From Megalobrama amblycephala (lineage: Eukaryota > Chordata > Actinopteri > Cypriniformes > Xenocyprididae), in assembly GCF_018812025.1 (NCBI RefSeq), contig NC_063062.1:5418513-5482512 (forward strand): DNA of 64,000 bases, written 5' to 3'. The notes beneath the pieces are model-generated. The model worked only from the letters and a program-made list of their open reading frames with translations. It ran no database searches and was not told the DNA's origin. This document shows positions 10,801 to 24,318 of this stretch, in pieces. The position numbers were made by a program, and so were the translations under genes. How positions within the stretch are numbered: the first letter of the stretch is position 1; each line of letters begins with the position of its first letter.

Positions 10801-13800
10801 GTAGTCCATGTGACATCAGTGGGTTAGTTAGAATTTGTTGAAGCATCGAAAATACATTTTGGTCCAAAAATAACAAAAACTACAACTTTATTCAGCATTG
10901 TCTTTTCTTCCGGAATCCTTTCCATTGAATTGATTCCATTGAATTGATTCCATTGAATCCTTTCATCTGTCGGCGTTGGTAATGCACTTTTACGTTGTCG
11001 TGGTTGTTTTTGGCGATTAGGACATCCGCGACATGTAGAATAGCTTGAATACAGCGTGCGTCTCCCTCAGACTGTAAACGAAGCTCTGGCGCACCAGATA
11101 ACACGTCAGCACTCGTGAACGCGGATTGACAACAGACCCGGAAGAGAAGACAATGCTGAATAAAGTCGTAGTTTTTATTTTTGGACCAAAATGTGTTTTC
11201 GATGGTTCAAAATGTCGCGGATGTCCTAATCGCCAAAAAAACAACCACGGCGACGTAAAAGTGCATTACCAATGCCGACAGATGAAAGGATTCAATGGAA
11301 TCAATTCAATGGAAAGGATTCCGGAAGAGAATACAATGCTGAATAAAGTCGTAGTTTTTGTTATTTTTGGACCAAAATGTATTTTCGATGCTTCAAAAGC
11401 TTCTAACTAACCCACTGATGTCACATGGACTACTTTGATGATGTTTTTATTACCTTTCTGGACATGGACAGTATACCGTACACACATTTTCAATGGAGGG
11501 ACAGAAAGCTCTCGGACTAAATCTAAAATATCTTAAACTGTGTTCCAAAGATGAACGGAGGTCTTACGGGTTTGGAACGACATGAGGGTGAGTCATTAAT
11601 GACATAATTTTCATTTTTGGGTGAACTAACCCTTTAAAAGGACAGAATGATCTCATGAAATTACTTTATTGCTATTTTTTAAATACATTAGGACTCAAAT
11701 AATACAATTTCTTTCTCTTTTTTTCATTCATTTACAGTTTTTAATTCACATGAAAATAACATGTAAAAGACATTTTAACGTTTACATTTCTGGTAGATGC
11801 TTTTATGGAAAAAAAATTTCATTTCAAGGTGGAATTTTACAGCATTTTTCTGAGAAATTAGGCCCACTCACTTAGCCATTTTTTACACATTAAACTGTAA
11901 ATTACCGCAAAATTCTTGGATTGACTTCTGGTAAATGTACACCAGATCTGCTGTTCACACAAACAACGGCTTGCATTCTTGTAGCGTTAAGATGTTATTT
12001 ACACCAAAATACCAGTAAATTCTGTGTTGTCAATAATTAGAAATGACTTTTGGATGCTACGCTGCTTTTCTGAAATGAGGCAGCCTCGAAGACGTATGTG
12101 GCCAACAAATGCGATCTCTGGAGGTTTTACTTTTTACTTTGAGTGACAGGCGAAGGTACCGATCAAAAAGAATGTGTTTTTATCATTCAAAAACGTGAAA
12201 CGCAACACGATATTATCAAACTGCAGAGCAACGTTGATGAATGGGAAAAGGATGCAAGATACGACGCTACAAGACGTCCTTTTAGTGCATCTTTACTTAG
12301 TAGAATTAAAAAGTAGTGTTTTTTTTTAACGTAACTTCAATGTAAACATGCGCTAGATGGACATGTTTTACCACTGCTCTCGTGTCTCCTGCTTGACGCA
12401 GCATCCTAAAAATGTGCATTGAAAGTGTTAAAGGTGCCGTAGAATGCATTTTCAAAAGATGTAGTACAAGTCTAAGGTGTCCCCTGAATGTGTCTGTGAA
12501 GTTTCAGCTCAAAATACCCCATAGATTTTTTTTTTAATTAATTTTTTTAACTGCCTATTTTGGGGCATCATTAAATATGCGCCGATTCAGCGCGCGGCCC
12601 CTTTAAATTCTCGTGCTCCCTGCCCCCCGAGCTCGCGACTGCCTTAAACAGCATAAACAAAGTTCTCACAGCTAATATAACCCTCAAAATGGATCTTTAC
12701 AAAGAGTTCGTCATGCAGCATGTCTAATCGCTTAAGTATGGTATTTATTTGGATGTTTACATTTGATTCTGAATGAGTTTGATAGTGCTCAGTGGCTAAA
12801 GCTAACATTACACACTGTTGGAGAGATTTATAAAGAATGAAGTTGTGTTTATGCATTATACAGACTGCAAGTGTTTAAAAAATGGTCTCCGTGAATACAG
12901 TAATAAATGATGGTAACTTTAACCATATTTAACAGTACATTAACAACATGAAAACGGAACATTTAGAAAGACAGTTTACAAATATCACTAAAAATATCAT
13001 GGATCATGTCAGTTATTATTGCTCCATCTGCCATTTTTCGCTATTGTCCTTGCTTGCTTACCTAGTCTGATGATTCAGCTGTGCACAGATCCAGACGTTA
13101 ATACTGGCTGCCCTTGTCTAATGCTTGAACATGAGCTGGCATATGCAAATATTGGGGGTGTACATATTAATGATCCCGACTGTTATGTAACAGTCGGTGT
13201 TATGTTGAGATTCGCCTGTTCTTCGTAGGTCTTTTAAACAAATGAGATTTATATAAGAAGGAGGAAACAATGGAGTTTGAGACTCACTGTATGTCATTTC
13301 CATGTACTGAACTCTTGTTATTCAACTATGCCAAGGTAAATTCATTTTTCAATTCTAGGGCACCTTTAATTGTCTTGCTGGCAATGCAGGCCTCACTGAG
13401 CCATCGAATTTTATCAAAAATATCTTAACTTGTGTTCCGAAGATGAACGAAGGTCTTACGGATTTTTGGATGAACTAACCCTTTAATTAAGTAGTCCGAA
13501 TCTCGCGAGAACCCAGGTAATTCTCCTCTACTCTTTCATGACTACTAAGGATTCGGACACTCTCGCCTACTGCTTTTTCCCTACTATATAGTAGAGAAGT
13601 AGGCAGTTTCGGACATAGCCTATGTATTCGGACATACTACTCTTTTGGCATACTCAGATTCCACTGCCTTGCATTTCATGTTTTCACAAAGGTCCTGTTC
13701 ACACATAATTTACAAGTAAAGGCTTTCTTCTCTTTAGGTATCCCCCTGGAAACAGTATCATTTAAGGGATACTTACCATTGTCAAAGCAACATCTGGCTT

Positions 13801-16800
13801 CCATTTATTGCGAAACTCAACATTTCTGAGTTTTCTTGTGTACATGCAAACACAGAACTGTGGGCATCTTGTGTCAAAGCAGGCAGATCTGTGCTTAAAT
13901 CACTCAGGATTTGGATGCCCTCTCTAAATAATATATGAACGTCACAACAGATCACTAGAATAACAAACGCATGTAAATAATCTAATTTGAATGGAAATAA
14001 TGCCTTATTCTTAGCACTTCAAGCAGAAATTTTAATTATTTGTTTTCAAGTGACTTTTCACATCAACATATCCAGCGGTCCAAGATTAATTGGACGTCCT
14101 CCATTGTAGAGCTCTGTTTGGTGTCATTCCTATGGGAGCTGGTGTGTTAAGTATGTTTTTTATGAAGTGTGCTGTTTCCCCCACATGGAGCAAACGGACA
14201 GCTGTTACCTGTTACAGAGGAATGTCTCTGCGTGAGACAGACAGCATGTCTCCTGCTTCTTCAAAGCGTTGGTGGAAGAACATAAATTTTGTCAGAATTG
14301 TGTAACGGAGCCTGTCGTCGTATCCTTCTACAGGTAACTGCTGGCTGCTGGCGGCCCTGTCCTGTCTCACCATGCACCCGACTCTGTTTGTCAAAGTGGT
14401 TCCATCTGGACAAAGCCTAAGTGAATCCTACGCCGGCATCTTCCGTTTCAGGGTAAGGGGGAGCAGGAAACCCACAATAAAAATGACACTCACAAATTTA
14501 TGAGATTATTCTTTAGAAATCATGTTTTTCTTCCACATTTAACCTTATATAAAACTAGATCAGTGACTATAAATGAGTGATTGATAGGGAAAGCATGAAA
14601 GAACCCATGAATTTTACATAAAGGGATTCATTTTTTATAGTCCAAGTGGGGGTTTGAGAGAGGGTCGAATCAGGCTAGAATTTATATCCTCGTTTGAACG
14701 TCTGCTTATGCATCTAGATTTACTTCTAGCTGGAGAATGGTAATTAGAATCAGTCTTTTTTGACCTTACCATCCCTAACAGCTGAGGTTCATTCCAGAAA
14801 CAGCTCCCGTCATCTTCCTTTTGTTCCGGTGACATGTACATCTGCATGTCCCTCCCCCTTTAAACTGGCATAAAAATTATCATAATTCAGTTGTCTGTTT
14901 TTCATTCACAGAGAAGGAACATTGTGTTTCTGTTTGCAAATTTGTTGCAGACCCCTTTAAAATAAGCATCCATCCTATTCGCTTAGTCTCCTAATGATCT
15001 GATTGGAACCACCTTGGTCAATAAAATCCAAAGTTTGGAATGACCATACATCTTAAAATGATCCTAAAGTTGCAAACTCTCATGTGTGCATGTTTTCCTA
15101 CATGGTTTCCACCGTTACTAAGAACAAACAGCCCGAAGAGTCCTTATTTTGTCCACCCCTCAGGAATCCTGTCCGTCTTGTTATTGAGCAGGAACCACCA
15201 GAGAGAGATAAACGTACAAAAAGAAAGCTGCACTTACTGTATATTGGTAGCCAGAAAAAGAGGCCCACTGTGAGGCTCCAGACAACATGAAGGTGGGCGG
15301 AGATTGTTCATCTAATCCTGTCAGTCACATCACAAGATATATACAGGGTGCAGTTTTGGGGGAATCTGACCTAGTGTTTTGCCTTTAACATCTTTAAGAT
15401 AGGGGCTAGGGGTGGCATATTACTGATCGAACCATCCCTTTGCCATAAACGGAGTGTCTATTTACACTAAGTGCAAATAGCGTGCCTTGTTGGCAAACGC
15501 TGTTTACACTAGCTCCACCCACCAATGTCTGGTTGGGCCACTCAAGACACACCGAATTCATCATCTTCAGTGGCGCAGCAGTAGCGAGTAAAACTTTTAA
15601 CGCGATCGATGCCTTTTGCTGAGCTCGCTTTATTTTCGATAAAAATGAACATAATGTTCTAAAAGTTAAAATAAACTGTGAATGAGTGTTTAATAATTTT
15701 AAAAGTGTTTATTGGGTAGGGTTAGGGGTAGTCGTAGGGAGGGTTTTTAATCTCCCAATAAGGCAGCATTAATATATTAATATTTTTTATAAATATAATC
15801 ATATAACCCTATGATATTTTTGCGTCCTGTTAAAGGTGCCCTCGAATGAAAAATTGAATTTATCTTGGCATAGTTGAATAACAAGAGTTCAGTACATGGA
15901 AATGACATACAGTGAGTCTCAAACTCCATTGTTTCCTCCTTCTTATATAAATCTCATTTGTTTAAAAGACCTCCGAAGAACAGGCGAATCTCAACATAAC
16001 ACCGACTGTTACGTAACAGTCGGGGTGTACGCCGCCAATATTTGCATATGCCAGCCCACGTTTCCAACATTATAAAAGGCATTAGACAAGGGCAGCCAGT
16101 ATTAACGTCTGGATGTGCACAACCAAATCATCAGACTAGGTAAGCAAGCATGAAAAATGGCAGATGGAGCAATAATAACTGACACGATCCATGATAACAT
16201 GATATTTTTAGTGATATTTGTAAACTGTCTTTCTAAATGTTTCGTTAGCATGTTGCTAATGTACTGTTAAATGTGGTTAAAGTTACCATCGGTTATTACT
16301 GTATTCACGGAGACGAGAGCCGTCGCTATTTTCATTTTTAAACACTTGCAGTCTGTATAATTCATAAACACAACTTCATTCTTTATAAATCTTTCCAACA
16401 GTGTAGCATTACCCATTAGCCACGGAGCACTATCAAACTCATTCAAAATCAGAAGTAAACAATATAACAGTATACAATACTCACATAATCCGCCGCATGC
16501 ATGACGAACACTTTGTAAAGATCCATTTTGAGGGTTATATTAGCTGTGTAAACTTTGTTAAGGCACTGTTTAAGGCAAGCGCGAGCTCTGTGGGCGGAGA
16601 GCACGGGATTTAAAGGGGCTGCAGCATAAAATCGGCGCGTTTATAATGATGCCCCAAAATAGGCAGTTAAAAAAATTAATTAAAAAAAATCTAGGGGGTA
16701 TTTTGAGCTGAAACTTCACAGACACATTCAGGGAACACCTTAGACTTATATTACATCTTTTAAAAACATAATCTAGGGCACCTTTAATGTACAAAAACAC

Positions 16801-19800
16801 TGAGGTGCAAATAGTATCTGCCAATATAGAGTATAGATAGCATCTAATTACTATTTACTATTATTGCAAAGAACTGATACTTTTACATGGTGAAAATAGA
16901 ATCACCTAGTGTAAATAGCATATTGCTAAGAAAATGTGCTATTGTTACTTAGTGTAAATAGCCGCTGCCCTCAATAAATTCCATCATCTATATTTTCAGC
17001 TAAATGCAGAAGGGGAGAGTGGGGTAAGTTGTGCCATGTTTCATGTCCCAAAGAAAAGAGGCTCTTGGGAGCGTGCATAAACGTCACATGCTTTTGATTT
17101 TCCAGGCAAAAACAATTCGAGCGCTTCACATAAAATTAAGTCTATTGCAGTGTTGCCATGTCAGAGGTTTTCCCCCAGAATTTGGCTACTTTAACACTGT
17201 TGCCGCAGGTTGTTTTTCATGTCCGCAATAATATGATATTTAGACCCTGGAATGCTAATTTTACTAGGGGAACCCTGCCAAAAACGTGGATTTTGCCCCC
17301 TGGAACACGGTTTTTACCAGGGGACCGGCCTGAAATGCAATTGGGCTAGTTTGAATAGCAGTTGGGTAGGTTTTGTTGTGAAAACCTGGCAGCCGTTGTC
17401 TACAGGCTTTCATAGACAACCTAGGAAGTCGGGGAAGGTCTCGTTTTTACACATTGGCAATAAAAAAGCAATTAATACATGAAAAGTCTTACATATAGCC
17501 CCTTTAAGCTTTTCTCTAGAAAAAGAAAATGAGACAGAAGGGAAAAACATATGCACATAATTATATAGTAAATGAGAAAAACTATAACATTTACTAATGC
17601 ATAATTCTGTCATAAATTATTTTACAGTATTTACATAGACAAAATGTTAACATTAAGCTAATTTATTTATAAAGTATTATTAATATATTTAGACTTTGAT
17701 AAGTTCACTGACAAATTTCACTTCAAACACCATGTAGAAAATTACAAAAAAAACTTTTTAGCTGTTCACTTTTTCATGTACATCTCTCAATTACAGGCTT
17801 CTGTATACAATGAGATGGTATATACGATAAATAAATTACCCTCTGACACATTTTACTAACCAACTCCTCAGGGTTGCATTTTCTGAAGCACAAAGTGACG
17901 AATGAACCACTGTGAGTATAATTATTACTGCAGTGCTATTTGTTTCAGAGAGTTCACCTTGACAAGGCTTGCAATAAAACAAGCCACTACAGCTCTCGTG
18001 GCTTGTGTGCTGTTGTGTGCGTGGTTGTGAACCGAGGTTAAACTTGTGAGAAAACAGCACAGTTAATTAAACAGTCAAAACATATTAGCACTGAAGAGCT
18101 TTTATTGAAGGTTGGTCAGCGTTATGTAATTGTTATGCTGTTCTCATCACATAATAACATTCTACATGCCGCAGTATTACATTTAGAGGCTAAACAGGTA
18201 TGCGCAACATGACTTGACCTGATCCAGGAAGGTTAGAGAGGTGAGGAAAGAAAGAAGACACATCAAAAACTGAGTGACAGGAGAGAAATGAGAAGGAGTT
18301 AGAGGACTGTTGATGGTGGACGATTTCTGAAATGTCTAGGCTTGTTACTGTAGCCTAAGGACATGTACACAGATATGTGGGCACACACACAGTGCTACCT
18401 GAAGGATAACATGTCCATTCTTGCCTGTCTAACATCACATAAAGTCTTTCAGCTTCACGTTTAAGGGGTCATTCATACAGTTGAATTACTTTATTAATAT
18501 TACTAAAGTGTTTTACAACAAAACAGTCATAATTTAGTTCTTCATGAAGATTTTTCATCCTAAATAGTCTGTTTTGTTGCTGTGCCTTTATGGCTTTTTA
18601 TGTAAATTAAAGTACACTACCGTTCAAAAGTTTGGGTCAGTATTATTTTTTTTAAAAAAGAAAGAAATTAATGCTTTTATTTAGGGATGGGAGAATAAAT
18701 TGATTCGTGGATCAATTCTGAGATTTTCCGAATGCATCGCAATTCTCCTTCGTTTGATTCTGAGCTTGGTTTTTAACAGCAGATGGCGCTCTAGGCTAGT
18801 TTTTAACTGCGTGCTCAAATGCTCATGAAGAAGCGCGCTTGTGCATTCAGGTATATGTACTTGCACCTCAGAATGTTTTTATGATGCGAGATTAATGTAA
18901 ACAACCAAAGTCCCTTTAAGACAAGTCATTTCACTCGGCGGCCATCTTTGAAACGCCTCTCGGGCATCCTGGGCATCATGCAATCTCTTTGAATGGGGAA
19001 ACATCAAATTCTCCAAAACTGTTTGCCAACCTTACAAATAAATTTCATATTTGAAATCACCAATGAAATCTAGCAACAACCGGCTCATAAATTTAGTTTC
19101 TAAACGCTCAAATCATGACAAAAAAAACTTTTTAGGCTGGATCAAGCTAATGCGCATGCGCAGACCTAAATGCGCGTCTCTTCGGAGGCGCGCGTCTGAC
19201 TGTTTCTATAGAAACCGGTGATTCTAACGGCCGCTGAAGTGACGCGATGACTTTACCAGTCGGCGATTGGCTCTTATTTAGGAGGCGGGACTATTTCCGC
19301 CATATTGCGCGTTACACTTTCTCCCATTCAAAACAATACGAGTGACACGTCTTGTGTTATTCTATCCACAAGTTTCCTACGCCCCATGAGGCCTTGCGTC
19401 AAACGTGGGAGCGTCTTCCGGTTCGAAGTAAACAAGCTGGACTTGACACTCATTCATTCAACATTTGACAGTCATTCAAGATTTAACGATCCAAACTTGC
19501 GAACGTTTGTTTTTTACTTAAAGATTTAAGATTCCAGCATCAATATTTGAACAATGTTTTACAATAAAAAATGTTACATTAATAGTAATGTATTAATTTA
19601 TGTCAGGAGTGCAGATCAATCATGCTAAATCTAACAGATTCAGTTGCGCCTGCTTCCATTTATTTACGAGAATGGAATATCACGAGAATGATATTCTCGT
19701 GATATTCCCTGAAATGACTTTTTGCAGGTTGGGATGTCTGTATACGAGTTAACCGGAGTGTGTGAATCTGTGAAAGATATGCATTTGTCAGGAATCAACA

Positions 19801-22800
19801 GGCACAGGGAAGAGACAGATAAAACATTCAACTAAATAAATACACGATTATAATCATATAAGAATTGTCTTCGTCCCTCAAGCAGTCTCTGTTATTTTCC
19901 ATAAACGTGTGTATTTATCGCAATGGTTAACATCAGTAGCCTTAAGCATCGCATACAGTGGAAACGCGACTGGCTCTGGCACGCACGATACGTTAGGAGT
20001 AAAATCGCATCATAAGGCTTTGGTGCATCAGTGACGGGTGAAGTACAGACAGCGGGTTGTTCATGTATTGCAGGGTCAGGATGCTCTAGTCATGCAGCAG
20101 CGCTTTTGTGGAAGGTCAGTAAAGTAAAGGGCAATTAAGGGCACGAAAACTGTTTATTGTATTGTGATATTATTAACTAATAAATGTACTAAACTGAAAT
20201 GTTGTCCCTGAGCGCCGTAACGACATCTCTCATAAAGATTTGCAACTTTGCAAAGTAAACAATGATCCAAAAAACACTTAGCCTCTTCGCTAATTAGCAC
20301 ACTAAATACCATTGGTATGCTACTTCCGCCGCCTCACCGGAAGTTGTACCCACGTTCTCGTTTACAGTAGCGGCCCACGGAAACAGGTGGATAGTCTTTG
20401 AAACAACCCACTGCAAACACCCTTGTAATTCGTTTAAACTTTTTCTAACTTTATGAATGATTATTTTATAGAAGGTTCAAGTGGTGTGTGTGTATCGATT
20501 TCAGGTACTGCTGTTTCTAAAGCATGCAGTGCCATTTGCTGTTGAAAACTAATCTCAGAATCATTTCTTGATTCACGATTCAACGGTTTATTGTTCCCAG
20601 CCTTACTTTTATTCGGTAAGGATGCATTAAATTAACCAAAAGTGACAGTAAATACATAACAAAAGATTTCTCTTTCAAATAAATGCTGTTCTGATGAACT
20701 TATCCATCAAATATATCATGGTTTACACAAAAGTATTAAGCAGCACAATTTTTTGAAAATAATAAGAAATATTTTGTGAGCAGAAAATAAGCAATTAGAA
20801 TGATTTCTGCAGAATCATGTGGTGTAATGGCTACTAAAAATTCGGCATTGCCGCACAGGAATAAATTATAATTTAAAATATATTTATAGCAAAAGGACTC
20901 CGCGGCGGATCGGCCGCGGAGGTATCGCGGCTTCCAGAACGTATCCGCGAACAGACCTGTATCGGCGTCCACTTGCGCGCAGTGACGGATCCGCAATGAA
21001 GGCGGATCGCGGACAGTGGTTTCTGGAAGTATTCCTGGGCCCATTTATTAATGTCATTGACACAATCCTGCCCATGAGTGATGCGGTGTCGTCTGAGGGC
21101 CTGAAGACCACGTGCATCCAATAAAGGTCTTGGGCCTTGTCCCTTACGCACAGAGATTTCTCCAGTTTCTCTGAATCTTTCGCTGCATCCGCGATTAAAA
21201 CCTTACCTCCGCGGCGGGTCCGTTTGGGACCCGCAAATTGATACAACCGTTACAGTAAAGGCGCGTGCGTGTCTGCGGATCCGACATGGGTCCGCTCAGG
21301 TTGACAGTAGAATTTACAGCGCCGCCGCTACTTTGACACTTGTCTGGTGTGGGAGGGAATCACCCGTTTTAAACAAATGCCGAACGGAGGAGAGTCTGCT
21401 GGCAAACAGAGAAAGCTGCAGAACTTGTAATAAAACAAGAATCAACATTAGCTTTTCAGTGATGGCGAGAACTCAGGGATTTAAAATGTTGCAAAAGCGA
21501 TGCAGAGATGGTGTTTTTATTACTCAACAGGTGAGTAAGGTATTTTATTGAACAGATAAATTGCCATATGTAGCTCTCTAACAGAGTTCACTGTAAAGCA
21601 TTATCTATTGTAAAGCCTCATTTCATTATGGTTGTTGTGCTGGAATTTATTTTTCAAGGAAGCACCGTGTCTATTATTGGGTATATCTACGTCTTCAGCT
21701 AGTCAGCTTGAGATCCTTTCCATCTAAACTGGTTATAATCCTAGTAGTGAATGATTTATGAGCAGTAGGATAATCTCTCTCATTTTTAGTAATGAAAGAA
21801 CCATATTCATCTGCACAGTCACGCAGAGCCGAAGCACAACCAAAACAATGTTCTTCAGCAAAATGCATGCAGTTTTGTTTTAACCGCTAGATAGTGTGCC
21901 TTTAAATTCTAACAAAAATTGTACTGTTTTTCCTGCATTTTTGTTTTGTAAAAATATTACCAACCCCACATTTTTGCATATTTTCATACAATTTTCAAGT
22001 AAATGTTCGATTCTCCTTATATGACTCCTTATATGACTTATATGACCTTATATGATAAAACAGAGGAAATAAACTGGCCCAAATGTTGCAAAACTGAAAC
22101 AGATTGTTTCGAGACCCATAAAGCAGTAAAACATCCCACTTTTCCAGGTGCATCAACACCCGAATGTGCTTGTACAGAGCAGATATAACCCTGTTCTCTC
22201 TGTCTCTCTCTCTCTGTGTAGTTCTGGCAGTATGGTGAGTGGGTGGAGGTGGTAGTGGATGACAGGCTGCCTGTGAGAGAGGGCCGTCTGCTTTTCAGCT
22301 ACTCTCGCACCACCAACGAGTTCTGGAGCGCCCTGGTGGAGAAAGCTTATGCCAAGTCAGTTCCAGCATATGTGTCCTCGACTGTGTGGGCGTGTGACTA
22401 TTCATTAGTGACACCGCTCACGTGAAAGCCCTTGTTCCTTTGTGTTATTTAAGGACTGATATTTTTAGAAAAAACATCCAGTTGTGAAAAATGATCAAAT
22501 GCAATGATTGATGCAGAGTAATAAATGTGGAATTCAACTAATAGAAGCCACTTAGTAATATGTGTGTGTGTGTGTGTGTCTGTCTGTTTTTAAAGGCTGA
22601 TTGGTTCTTATGGCAGTCTAAAAGGGGGGATTATCTCAGAGGGAATGGAGGATTTCACAGGGGGCATTGCGTACTCCCTCCCCGTGTCTTCTCGGCCCCC
22701 ACGCATGCTCTGGAGAGCCATCACTGCTGCCCTGGCCAGGAGCAGCCTGATCAGCTGCTTCATACATGTATGGACTAGGGTTATAAATGTATAACCCTAA

Positions 22801-24287
22801 CCCTAACATTATATATATACATGATAGCCCTGCTGAAAAATCCAGCATTGTTGGTCACCAGCATATGATATGTTTTGCAGGAGTGCTGGTGGACCAACTA
22901 CACCAAATACATCAGGTTTTGTCACCTTCATGTCGTTTCAAACCCGTAAGACTTTCATTCATCTTCGGAACACAAATAAAGATCTTTTTGATGAAATCTG
23001 AGAGCTTTCTGACAGCCTATGCAGTTGAAACTTTGATGCTTCAAAAATTCATAAAGAGATTGTAAAACTATTCCAGTAATTGAGTGGTTTAGTCCAAATA
23101 TTCTGAAGAGAACTGATCGCTTTTTATGATGAACAGATTTCATTTAGGCATTTACTCACATATAAACATGCATCAGCGAACATAAATAGAAGCTCAACCG
23201 AAGCTGAATGATGCACAAGAACAAACCTTTTGCGGAAGTTCAAACGTGCTGCGTAACACTCATTGGTTCTCGCACGTGTCAAGAAAACATGATTACCATA
23301 ACTGATGTGTGCATCGATGAATGTTTATATGTGAATAAAAGCCTAAATTGTTCATCATATAAAGCGATCGAGTCTCTTCAGAAAATTTGGACTAAACCAC
23401 TCAATTCAGTTTTACATTAGTTTTACATTGGATTTGTTTTTCTTTATGAACTTTTTGAAGCGTCAAAGTTGCTATCAATGGAGAGACAGAAAGCTTTAAG
23501 ATTTCATCAAAAATATCTTAATTTGTGTTCCAAAGATGAACAAAAGTCTTACGGGTTTGGAACGACATGAGGGTGAGTAAATGATGGCAGAATTTTCATT
23601 TTTGGGTGAACTAACCTTTTAAACACACACATGTTTTGTGTACAGGCTACGAGTGTGAAGGACATTGGCATTGTGACATCAGAGGGTCTCATTAAAGGTC
23701 ATGCCTATGCTATCACTGATACAGATAAGGTATGAGTATATTGCATATACACATGATTTCAGGAACATGAGCATTGTGGGAATTTCACAAAGAAAAATAA
23801 AGAATTTTTATTTTATTTTTTGCAATGTGAGATTATTTTCTTTTAGTGTGAATTTAGGGTGAAATACAACGTTTCTTGACAAATTTTGAAGGATTCATCC
23901 AATTAGTGATTTTTTTATAAGAGCTTTTGGTAAACACTTGAGAGCCTAATATACACCACAATAGGTTTTCACATGCTCTGTTTGTGTGTGTATGTGTGTG
24001 TGAGAAAGAGGGGGAGAGAGAGAATGTGAAAGAGAGAGAGAGTGTGTGTATATGAGTGAGTGTGAGTGTATGTGGTCCCGGTAATCCAAATGTTGTGGGG
24101 ACATTTTTTGGTCTCAACGAGGAAAACAGCTTATAAATCATACAGAATAATGTTTTTTGAAAACGTGAAAATGCTGAAGTTTTCTGTGAGGGTTGTGTTT
24201 AGGGGTAGGTTTAGGATTAGGGGATACAGTTTGCACAGTATAAAAATCATTATGTCTATGGAAAGTCCCCATAAAACATGAAACCCA

Positions 24288-24318
<31 letters not shown>

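Larger units (their letters stand above)
18611..20882. repeat. GTTCAAAAGTTTG repeat split by a 1.9-kb insertion
   Basis: The left part (18611-18683, ACTACCGTTCAAAAGTTTGG) continues at 20603-20882 (AAGGATGCATTAAAT, AGCAGCACAATTTT, AATGATTTCTGCAGAATCAT). The sequence between is a separate element, and CTTTTATT on both sides looks like its 8-bp target duplication. Confidence 0.8.

Noticed and set aside
20736..21246. Three minus-strand frames that could be an active gene
   Set aside because: They are a Tc1 fragment plus GC-rich flank with shifts between frames and no catalytic residues.
22560..22778. Reading frame [10 protein letters not shown]... through calpain exon 5
   Set aside because: It comes from the GT microsatellite and reads exon 5 in the wrong frame.
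22781..22812. Telomere-like CCCTAACCCTAAC
   Set aside because: Only two units, in an AT-rich intron; no evidence of an interstitial telomere.
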